Shown here one piece after another: positions 1-4,709 of a stretch of 8,079 bases of DNA. Positions within the stretch are counted from its first letter, which is position 1, and each line of letters opens with the position of its first letter. This DNA comes from an uncultured Lachnospiraceae bacterium (GTDB lineage: Bacteria > Bacillota > Clostridia > Lachnospirales > Lachnospiraceae), in contig CANRMO010000106.1 in assembly GCA_947631755.1 (NCBI GenBank), positions 1 to 8,079 of the forward strand, read 5' to 3'. The translations under genes were made by a program, and so were the position numbers. The notes beneath the pieces were generated by a model. The model had not been told where the DNA came from and searched no databases. It saw only the letters and a program-made list of their open reading frames with translations.

Positions 1-510
1 AGATGGATAGGGATAATGTGTGTGATGGCGGGCTGCGCCGGGGTCGGTATCTGGTACAGTATTTTGTACGCAAAGCGATGCCGGAATCTGCAGAATTGCC
101 AGAAAGCAATCGGTATTCTTGAGGGGGAGATCTCCTTTGGCCGGACACCTCTTCCGGATGCGTTCCGTGAGATGGCTCTGCGGACGGGGGGAGCAGTGTC
201 TGTTTTCTTCGATACTGTCTCAAAGAGGCTCTGTGCGGGGACAGGCCGGATGGACGAGATCTGGCGGGAGACGCTGCGCGAGGTCATGACGGATGGCGAG
301 ATGGGAAGAGAGGATATCCGGGAGCTGGAGGAGTTTGGCAATACGCTGGGATACCTGGACAGTGAGATGCAGCTTGAATCCATCCGGTTATACCGGCAGA
401 GGCTGGATCACAGCCTTAAGTCCTGGGAAAAAGAGAGAGAGAAGAGGACAAGGCTGTATCCTGCGCTGGGAATTGTCTGCGGCGTTCTGATCTGCCTGCT
501 GATCCTTTAG
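1..510 (+). CDS. spoIIIAB: Stage III sporulation protein AB (5' end cut by window)
   Basis: This is a membrane-anchored component of the mother-cell SpoIIIA complex, needed for late forespore gene expression. The reading frame is open to the left edge. The first five codons read RWIGI and run into MCVMAGCAGVGIWYS, which matches the family's N-terminal membrane segment (B. subtilis starts MLKLLGAVFIV). The true start is therefore probably only about two codons outside the window, and the in-frame ATG at 16 is internal. Family features visible are a basic patch after the first membrane helix, the LEGEISFGRTPL stretch, the EEFGNTLGYLD stretch, a charged helical region (SWEKEREKRTR) and a C-terminal hydrophobic tail of about 17 residues ending at the TAG (508-510). 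The visible 169 residues fit the usual length of about 170. It precedes spoIIIAC but is separated from it by an unusually long gap. Family identity is secure; its molecular role is not settled in the literature I know. Confidence 0.95.
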   Translation, partial: RWIGIMCVMAGCAGVGIWYSILYAKRCRNLQNCQKAIGILEGEISFGRTPLPDAFREMALRTGGAVSVFFDTVSKRLCAGTGRMDEIWRETLREVMTDGEMGREDIRELEEFGNTLGYLDSEMQLESIRLYRQRLDHSLKSWEKEREKRTRLYPALGIVCGVLICLLIL

Positions 511-539
511 TGGGCGGCGGCAGATGGCCGGCCGCGCAA

Positions 540-614
540 AGATTTGTGCCTGCGCTGCACCACAAATCTGGCATAATTAACCCGTTCTCTGAAAGGAAAG
601 AATGAGCAGCGCAG
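540..614 (+). promoter_or_regulatory. Candidate RNA hairpin/pseudoknot in the spoIIIAB-spoIIIAC gap
   Basis: A perfect 9-bp inverted repeat (540-548 agatttgtg, 561-569 cacaaatct) encloses a 12-nt loop. Nine consecutive loop bases (550-558, CTGCGCTGC) are exactly complementary to 606-614 (GCAGCGCAG), so the transcript could form an H-type pseudoknot or switch between two stems. The second stem has 7 G-C pairs of 9, so it should be stronger than the local hairpin. Its 3' strand starts two bases after the ATG at 602 and ends 13 bases before the spoIIIAC ATG at 628, within the reach of an initiating ribosome for both. No T-run follows, so it is not an ordinary terminator. The complementarity is seen directly; folding and regulatory function are inference. 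Confidence 0.4.
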
Positions 615-625
615 AAATGAGTTGA
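602..625 (+). CDS. Possible 7-codon leader ORF coupled to spoIIIAC
   Basis: ATG at 602 is preceded by a plausible ribosome site (AAAGG at 592-596, 5-nt spacing) and reads MSSAEMS before the TGA at 623-625. The stop lies two bases before the spoIIIAC ATG at 628, a layout suited to re-initiation. spoIIIAC has no good ribosome site of its own at the right distance, which is the main reason to take this mini-ORF seriously. Codons 2 to 5 contain the 3' strand of the candidate pseudoknot (606-614), so ribosomes on the mini-ORF would open that stem. The peptide itself suggests no function. It could also be a chance ORF. Confidence 0.25.
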   Translation: MSSAEMS

Positions 626-627
626 AG

Positions 628-822
628 ATGGAGATAACGATTATTTTCAGAATTGCTCTGGTAGGGATACTTGTGACAATACTGAATCAGATTTTAAAGC
701 AGTCGGGAAGAGAGGAACAGGCTTTTCTTGTCAGCCTTGCAGGGCTCTTGCTCGTTCTCTTCTGGATCATTCCCTACATAGCAGAATTATTTGACACAAT
801 TGAAGATTTGTTTTCGATATAG
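628..822 (+). CDS. spoIIIAC: Stage III sporulation protein AC
   Basis: This is a small integral membrane protein of the mother-cell SpoIIIA channel complex. The 64-residue protein has two hydrophobic helices (about residues 5-21 and 33-50) separated by the conserved polar stretch LKQSGREEQAF, then a short amphipathic tail (LFDTIEDLFSI). This is the whole family architecture, and its size is close to B. subtilis SpoIIIAC (68 residues). I chose ATG 628 because the protein then begins MEITIIF, like relatives; a TTG at 622 would add only two residues. Neither start has a strong Shine-Dalgarno sequence at normal spacing, which suggests translation coupled to the short ORF ending at 625. The stop at 820-822 is followed by spoIIIAD after 11 bases. 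Family identity is secure; the start codon is less so. Confidence 0.93.
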   Translation: MEITIIFRIALVGILVTILNQILKQSGREEQAFLVSLAGLLLVLFWIIPYIAELFDTIEDLFSI

Positions 823-833
823 GGGGATGAGGT

Positions 834-1214
834 ATGCTGAAAATCGCATTGTTTGGAATGGCAGCATTGTTTTTGTCCATGTTTGCAGGGAGTATCCGGC
901 GGGAATACGGTTTTCTGGTGGCAGTGTGCACCTCCTTTCTGATCTTTTCCTACGGACTGGACAAGATTTCGCTGATGATCCAGGAGATCCGCGCATTTGA
1001 GTCTATGGCTGGCATAGACGGCGCCTATATCCGCATTTTGCTGAAAATGGCTGGCATCGCCTATCTGAGCCAACTGGCGGTAAGCCTCTGCCGGGATGCG
1101 GGACAGGGCGCCATGGCGGGGCAGATCGGATTTGCGGGGAAGATCAGCATGCTGATCGTCAGTCTCCCGGTGCTGAAAACATTAGTAGAGACGATTGGGG
1201 ATATCTTGGTATGA
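834..1214 (+). CDS. spoIIIAD: Stage III sporulation protein AD
   Basis: This 126-residue integral membrane protein works with SpoIIIAC and SpoIIIAE in the membrane module of the SpoIIIA complex. Its helices fall at about residues 3-18 (IALFGMAALFLSMFAG), 24-42, 66-85 and 100-120. Conserved family stretches include IRREYGFLVA near the N-terminus, YIRILLKMAGIAYLSQ in the middle and GQIGFAGKISMLIVSLPVLKT near the end. The length matches the family (about 125-135). The ribosome site is AGGGGG at 821-826, 7 bases before the ATG, and it overlaps the end of spoIIIAC. The TGA at 1212-1214 overlaps the spoIIIAE ATG as ATGA, so the two are probably translationally coupled. No anomaly was seen. Confidence 0.95.
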   Translation: MLKIALFGMAALFLSMFAGSIRREYGFLVAVCTSFLIFSYGLDKISLMIQEIRAFESMAGIDGAYIRILLKMAGIAYLSQLAVSLCRDAGQGAMAGQIGFAGKISMLIVSLPVLKTLVETIGDILV

Positions 1215-2329
1215 AAAGGATATGGTTTGCCGTTTTGTTCGTTCTGCCACTGCTCATTCCTATCCCGGCCCGGGCAGAGGAGGCATGGGAGGACAGCATT
1301 TCACTGGATGAGGTCCAGGACACATTTGACAGGCTGAGAGGGGACGGCAGTGAATTTTCCATTCAGGATTATGTCTCTTCTGTCATGGCGGGGGAGGAGA
1401 GTTTTTCCATGAAAGAAATGTCCGGCCAGGTGGCCAGGCAGGTGATCGGCCAGATGACAGAGCAGAAAGACACCTTTATAAAAATACTGGCCCTCGGGGT
1501 GCTGGCCGGTATATTTGTCAATTTTTCCGGCACGATCGGAGATCACAGCCTGGGGGAGACGGGGTTTTACATCACCTACCTCCTCTTATTTGCGACTGTG
1601 ACGGCCGGTTTTTTCACCGCTTATCAGGTGGCCCGGGAGACTATGGATAACCTGCTGTCCTTTATGAAAGCGCTCGTGCCCTCGTTTTCCCTGGCGCTGT
1701 GTGTCGGCACCGGGAGTGGGACGTCCCTCGCCTACTATGAGACGATGCTGATCATAATGGGTTTTATGGAATCGTTAATGACGTATTTTCTTCTCCCAGG
1801 CGTCCAGGTTTATTTTTTTCTCAGTATGCTGGATATGCTGTCGGACAACCATTTCTCAAAATTGCGGGAACTGGTGCGCACATTTCTCCGGTGGTGTATC
1901 AAAATACTGTTCGGCATAATGATCGGATACCAGGGGATACAGGGGATGCTGCTGCCAGTGCTGGACAGGCTGAAATACAACACGGCATGGCAGACGGCGA
2001 AAGGGATGCCTGGGGTGGGCAATGCGGTGGGGAGTATGGCGGACACGGTTGTGGGCAGCAGTCTCCTCCTCAAGAGTGCGGTGGGGGTCGGGGGGATGGT
2101 GTGCATTCTGATCCTGTGCTGTTACCCCCTCATTAAACTGGTCGTCTTTATGGGGATGTACCAGATCGGCAGCGCGGTTTTGCAGCCGGTCAGTGACAGG
2201 CGGATGGTGGCGGCGATGCAGTCTGCGGCGGAGAGCGGAAAACTTCTCCTGGGATATGTGTTTTCCGGGTCTATGCTCTTTCTTTTTTCCATTCTTATTG
2301 TTTTGCTGTGCACGAATTGCCTGAGCTGA
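1211..2329 (+). CDS. spoIIIAE: Stage III sporulation protein AE
   Basis: This is the largest membrane protein of the SpoIIIA channel, made in the mother cell and inserted in its membrane facing the forespore. Residues 1-22 form a signal peptide: MKR, a hydrophobic core (WFAVLFVLPLLIPIP), and an ARA site with likely cleavage after residue 22. An acidic soluble stretch of about 70 residues follows, then many hydrophobic helices beginning at about residue 92 (ILALGVLAGIFVNF). The conserved segments YETMLIIMGFME, RWCIKILFGIMIGYQGIQGM, the Gly-rich GMPGVGNAVGSMADTV, and VLQPVSDRRMV are present. The length of 372 residues is normal. The start overlaps the spoIIIAD stop by 4 bases, with GGGG at 1197-1200 as a modest ribosome site. 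A 33-nt gap leads to spoIIIAF. The assignment is secure. Confidence 0.96.
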   Translation: MKRIWFAVLFVLPLLIPIPARAEEAWEDSISLDEVQDTFDRLRGDGSEFSIQDYVSSVMAGEESFSMKEMSGQVARQVIGQMTEQKDTFIKILALGVLAGIFVNFSGTIGDHSLGETGFYITYLLLFATVTAGFFTAYQVARETMDNLLSFMKALVPSFSLALCVGTGSGTSLAYYETMLIIMGFMESLMTYFLLPGVQVYFFLSMLDMLSDNHFSKLRELVRTFLRWCIKILFGIMIGYQGIQGMLLPVLDRLKYNTAWQTAKGMPGVGNAVGSMADTVVGSSLLLKSAVGVGGMVCILILCCYPLIKLVVFMGMYQIGSAVLQPVSDRRMVAAMQSAAESGKLLLGYVFSGSMLFLFSILIVLLCTNCLS

Positions 2330-2350
2330 AAATTAAAATAGTGCAGAAAT

Positions 2351-2355
2351 GGAGG
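2351..2355 (+). promoter_or_regulatory. Ribosome binding site of spoIIIAF
   Basis: GGAGG lies 7 bases before the ATG at 2363. A GTG at 2360 is in frame but sits only 4 bases from this site, so the ATG is the better start. Confidence 0.75.
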
Positions 2356-2362
2356 ATGAGTG

Positions 2363-2659
2363 ATGCGGGAATTGTTGGCGGTGGTCCAGCGCGTAACGGT
2401 GTTCCTATTGATCGCTACACTGTTTTTTGATTTATTTTCCGGGACGGAATACAAAAAATATTTTCAGTACACAGCGGGATTGATCGTCATTCTGATGATT
2501 CTGGCCCCAGTCCTGGATGTTTTGCAAAAGGGGATCCATCCGGGAAAGATAACGTATGGGGAAGAAATCCGTGAGCAGGTGGAAAGGCAGGAAGAGAAGA
2601 TAATGGAGCTGGAACAATCTTATGAGAGATCGGTATGGGGGGAAGAGAATGGGCATTAA
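2363..2659 (+). CDS. spoIIIAF: Stage III sporulation protein AF, short form lacking the soluble domain
   Basis: This is a membrane component of the SpoIIIA complex. The 98-residue protein has two membrane helices (about residues 6-25 and 34-55) separated by the family's EYKKYFQYTAGL stretch (B. subtilis: MQKYAKMVVSLL). A charged, probably coiled-coil segment follows (about 66-90, EEIREQVERQEEKIMELEQ), then the stop. B. subtilis SpoIIIAF is 206 residues, and its region beyond about residue 85 is a periplasmic ring-building-type domain. Here that domain is absent. spoIIIAG starts at 2649, before this gene stops, so there is no room for a frameshifted remainder. The spoIIIAG start overlaps its end by 11 bases. 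Either the domain was cleanly lost or this lineage has a naturally short form. Position in the operon and the membrane half make the family call good. Confidence 0.87.
   Translation: MRELLAVVQRVTVFLLIATLFFDLFSGTEYKKYFQYTAGLIVILMILAPVLDVLQKGIHPGKITYGEEIREQVERQEEKIMELEQSYERSVWGEENGH
2637..2642 (+). promoter_or_regulatory. Ribosome binding site of spoIIIAG
   Basis: GGGGGG followed by AAG lies 6 bases before the ATG at 2649, inside the 3' end of spoIIIAF. It favours that start over the in-frame ATG at 2622, which has no purine-rich site at proper spacing and would add nine polar residues. Confidence 0.6.
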
Positions 2660-3182
2660 GGCAGATGGAATGAAGAAAATGATACAGAAGGCGGGGCCTC
2701 TCCGGCTGGGGGCGGTGGTGCTGTGCGGTGTGATCCTCCTGATGCTCTCCACCGGGGCGCTGGAGAAGGAGGAGAGTAAAGTGGAGCCGGAGAGCGGGGA
2801 CGAGACGGCGCAGACCGACCTTGTCCTTTACCGGCGCCAGATGGAGGAGGAGCTGGTGGAACTTCTGAGACAGGTGGAGGGGGTCGGGCGGGTAGAGGTC
2901 ATGATTACGCTCAAGGCCTCAAATGAAAAAGTGACGCTCAAGGACAATACAGATAAGGGTGACAGCCTCACCGAGGAGACGGTACTGATCGAGGACAGCG
3001 ACCGGAATTCTTCGCCCTATGTCCTGCAGGAAAAGGAGCCGGAACTGGAGGGGGTTGTGGTTGTGTGTGAAGGGGGGGACGACGCATCTGTAAAAAGAGA
3101 AATTACCGGGGCTGTGAGTGCATTATTTCAAATTGAAAGTCATAAAATAAAAGTAATGAAGAGTAAGGAGGCAAAGGAGTGA
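2649..3182 (+). CDS. spoIIIAG: Stage III sporulation protein AG (ring-building domain)
   Basis: SpoIIIAG is a single-pass protein whose soluble domain assembles into a large ring between mother cell and forespore membranes; the B. subtilis homologue is known to form such rings. From the ATG at 2649 the protein is 177 residues: a short basic N-terminus (MKKMIQK), one membrane helix (about 19-35, LGAVVLCGVILLMLSTG), an acidic linker, and the ring-building domain (about 60-175). That domain includes the hallmark VEGVGRVEVMITL, the long inserted loop up to ELEGVVVVCEGG that forms the extra beta structure in this family, and a final KREITGAVSALFQI helix followed by HKIKVMK. Its insertion is intact, unlike the missing domain of its upstream neighbour. 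A run of seven G (3072-3078) lies in the coding sequence but the frame is intact. The stop overlaps the spoIIIAH start (GTGA). Confidence 0.95.
   Translation: MGIKADGMKKMIQKAGPLRLGAVVLCGVILLMLSTGALEKEESKVEPESGDETAQTDLVLYRRQMEEELVELLRQVEGVGRVEVMITLKASNEKVTLKDNTDKGDSLTEETVLIEDSDRNSSPYVLQEKEPELEGVVVVCEGGDDASVKREITGAVSALFQIESHKIKVMKSKEAKE
3165..3171 (+). promoter_or_regulatory. Ribosome binding site setting the GTG start of spoIIIAH
   Basis: A full AAGGAGG lies 7 bases before the GTG at 3179. This near-ideal site supports the GTG start, which overlaps the spoIIIAG TGA (GTGA). Confidence 0.85.
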
Positions 3183-3838
3183 AAAAGCTTTTGCGAAAAA
3201 ATCAGATTATCATTACGGCACTGGTTGCCATGGTGGCGCTGGCCGGGTACTTAAGCATGACAGAAAAGGATGAACTCAGTATGACCGCGTCCAATGAATC
3301 GGTCAGTGATGATGAGGTGGCGGACATCTCGGAGGAGGATATCGTCCTCGACGGGGATGGCTCTGTCAGTGGCGTAAGCGTATCCGCAGTCGATGCCTCG
3401 GAGGAGGCGGTGGCGGATTCCGGCGATGTGGCCTCAAGGGAAAACGCCGGGGAGGCAGTTCTCGTCAGCAATATGGTGGGAAACAGTTATTTTGAGGAGG
3501 CAAAACTGTCCAGGGAACAGACGAGAGCACAGAATAAGGAGACACTGACGGCGCTTGTCAACAATGAGAATGCGAGCAGTGCACAGAAGGAAAAAGCCAT
3601 GAATGAGATTATGGAGATGACGAAGGCCAGTGAGATGGAGAGTGCCACGGAAAATCTCCTGGCGGCAAAAGGATTTGACGATGTTGTCGTCACTATACTG
3701 GACGAGAGTGTGGACGTTGTCGTCAACGCAGAGGATCTGACGGAGCAGCAGATCGTCCAGATTGCGGATATTGTGAAACGTAAGACAGAAGTCAGCGCGG
3801 ATAAAATTGTTATTTCACCTGTTGGCAAAAAGAAATAA
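3179..3838 (+). CDS. spoIIIAH: Stage III sporulation protein AH (SpoIIQ partner)
   Basis: This is the mother-cell protein whose C-terminal domain binds forespore SpoIIQ across the septum, zipping the membranes and forming the channel. The 219 residues comprise a basic start (MKKLLRKNQ), one membrane helix (about 9-25), a long acidic and Ser/Val-rich linker (about 27-98, no Cys or aromatic residues apart from those at the membrane edge), and the conserved domain from SYFEEAKLSREQTRAQNKET (about 103) to the end. That domain contains the LLAAKGFDDVVVTI and VDVVVNAEDLTEQQ stretches and ends with KIVISPV. The start is GTG with a strong ribosome site and overlaps spoIIIAG by 4 bases. It is the last gene of the sporulation operon. 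The -35 box of the next promoter sits in its final codons, and no terminator follows, so sigma-E transcription may continue downstream. Confidence 0.95.
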   Translation: MKKLLRKNQIIITALVAMVALAGYLSMTEKDELSMTASNESVSDDEVADISEEDIVLDGDGSVSGVSVSAVDASEEAVADSGDVASRENAGEAVLVSNMVGNSYFEEAKLSREQTRAQNKETLTALVNNENASSAQKEKAMNEIMEMTKASEMESATENLLAAKGFDDVVVTILDESVDVVVNAEDLTEQQIVQIADIVKRKTEVSADKIVISPVGKKK

Positions 3839-3850
3839 ATCTGCTATACT
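3822..3850 (+). promoter_or_regulatory. Extended -10 sigma-A promoter for asp23-nusB-xseAB-ispA
   Basis: TTGGCA (3822-3827, 5 of 6 to consensus) is followed after exactly 17 bases by TATACT (3845-3850, 5 of 6), with TG at the extended -10 position (3842-3843). The expected transcript start is near 3857, giving an untranslated leader of about 60 bases before the ATG at 3918. The -35 lies inside the last codons of spoIIIAH. A 10-bp palindrome (TATACGTATA, 3850-3859) straddles the end of the -10 and the predicted start point. The position, between a sporulation operon and housekeeping genes with no terminator, fits a vegetative promoter. It has not been tested. Confidence 0.78.
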
Positions 3851-3917
3851 ATACGTATATGCCTGTTATTAAGGGGTAAGGATAAGAATGAAGACATAGA
3901 TAGGAGGTACGAAAGTC

Positions 3918-4295
3918 ATGACAGACGCAAAGCGAGGGGTACTTGACCAGGGTTCCGGTGTAGGGGAAGTTCAGATCGCAAACGAGGTTGTCTCAAGCAT
4001 TGCCGGCATTTCCGCTTCTGAGGTGGAAGGCGTAGAGTCTATGGCGGGAGGATTTACCACAGGGATCGTCGGGAGATTCGGGGCAAAAAATTTGTCAAAA
4101 GGCGTGAAAGTTGTTGTCACGGATGATACGGCAGCAGTGGATCTGGCGATCAATATGAAATATGGCTACAGTATACCAGAGACCTGCGCCCAGGTGCAGG
4201 ATAAGGTGACGCAGGCGATCAATTCCATGACCGGTTTGAAAGTCGGAAAGGTAAATGTCCGCATTGCAGGCGTCAGTCTGGAAGAACAGGAATAA
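3918..4295 (+). CDS. Asp23/Gls24 family protein (YqhY type)
   Basis: This is a 125-residue member of the Asp23 (alkaline shock protein) family, and it sits directly before nusB as yqhY does in B. subtilis. There, YqhY is linked to the neighbouring acetyl-CoA carboxylase genes accB and accC; those genes are not present here. The family pattern is clear: EVQIANEVVSSIAGISASEVEGVESMAGG at the N-terminus (positions about 17-45), then KGVKVVV, AVDLAINMKYGYSIPE and a final GLKVGKVNVRIAGVS strand. There is no signal peptide or membrane helix, so it is expected to be cytoplasmic. TAGGAGGT (3901-3908) is the ribosome site, about 10 bases upstream of the ATG. It is the first gene after the promoter at 3822-3850. 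The biochemical role is not known with confidence; a link to fatty acid or envelope metabolism is only inferred from other species. Confidence 0.92.
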   Translation: MTDAKRGVLDQGSGVGEVQIANEVVSSIAGISASEVEGVESMAGGFTTGIVGRFGAKNLSKGVKVVVTDDTAAVDLAINMKYGYSIPETCAQVQDKVTQAINSMTGLKVGKVNVRIAGVSLEEQE

Positions 4296-4310
4296 GAGGA
4301 TTCGGAGATT

Positions 4311-4709
4311 ATGACACGACATGAGATGCGGGAGGTTGTTTTCTGCCTGATGTTCCAGCATGAGTTCTATCCTGCAGAGGAGTTCGGTGAGCAGAGGGAC
4401 AATTATCTGGGCAGCCAGAAGATGACAGGGAAAGAGAGGCAGGAAGTTCTCGATAAGATGGCGCAGGCGATCGGGCATCTGCCGGAGATCGATGAGAAGA
4501 TTTCTGCCTGTTCGAAAGGGTGGAAGATCGACCGGATCGCCAAAGCAGAATTGGCGATACTGCGCCTTGCTGTTTACGAGGCGGTGTACGATGACAGCGT
4601 GCCGGTGGGCGTTGCGTTAAATGAGGCTGTGGAGCTGGCAAAGCAGTACGGAGAGGACAACGGGCCCTCTTTTGTCAATGGAATATTGGGGAAGATTGTA
4701 AATGAATAG
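4311..4709 (+). CDS. nusB: Transcription antitermination factor NusB
   Basis: NusB binds boxA RNA with NusE (ribosomal protein S10) and supports antitermination of rRNA operons. This 132-residue all-helical protein starts MTRHEMREVVFCLMFQHEFY, a variant of the usual R-x-x-A-R-E-x-A-(L/M)-Q N-terminal helix. It contains WKIDRIAKAELAILRLAVYE and VPVGVALNEAVELAKQYGEDNGPSFVNGILGKI, the family signature for the C-terminal half. The length is normal (about 130-150). Possible ribosome sites are GGAG at 4304-4307 or GAGGA at 4296-4300; the ATG at 4311 gives the conserved N-terminus. It follows the Asp23 gene by 15 bases, and its stop overlaps the xseA start by 8 bases, so the two are probably coupled. 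nusB-xseA-xseB-ispA-dxs is a common Firmicute order. Confidence 0.95.
   Translation: MTRHEMREVVFCLMFQHEFYPAEEFGEQRDNYLGSQKMTGKERQEVLDKMAQAIGHLPEIDEKISACSKGWKIDRIAKAELAILRLAVYEAVYDDSVPVGVALNEAVELAKQYGEDNGPSFVNGILGKIVNE

Noticed and set aside
16..510. ATG at 16 as the start of spoIIIAB
   Set aside because: The frame is open upstream and codons 1-15 encode residues matching the family N-terminus, so the gene begins outside the window.
540..580. Hairpin 540-569 as a rho-independent terminator
   Set aside because: The stem is mostly A-T and is followed by ggcataattaac, not a T-run; the operon must continue into spoIIIAC.
540..580. Sigma-E promoter upstream of spoIIIAC using CATAATTA at 572-579
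   Set aside because: It matches the sigma-E -10 only weakly and no ATA-type -35 element sits at the right spacing.
774..1073. Reverse-strand open frames such as 774-1073, 4095-4478, 5209-5712 and 7281-7616
   Set aside because: They lie antisense to well-recognised genes, have no family resemblance, ribosome sites or operon logic, and their length is what third-base bias on the + strand produces.
1811..1817. T-run in spoIIIAE as a terminator
   Set aside because: No stable stem precedes it and it lies in the middle of an intact coding sequence.
2349..2363. Four-codon ORF (ATG at 2349) ahead of spoIIIAF
   Set aside because: It arises from the ribosome site sequence itself, and spoIIIAF has a normal GGAGG with correct spacing, so no coupling is needed.
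2622..2648. ATG at 2622 as the start of spoIIIAG
   Set aside because: It lacks a ribosome site and adds polar residues; the ATG at 2649 has a purine-rich site 6 bases upstream.
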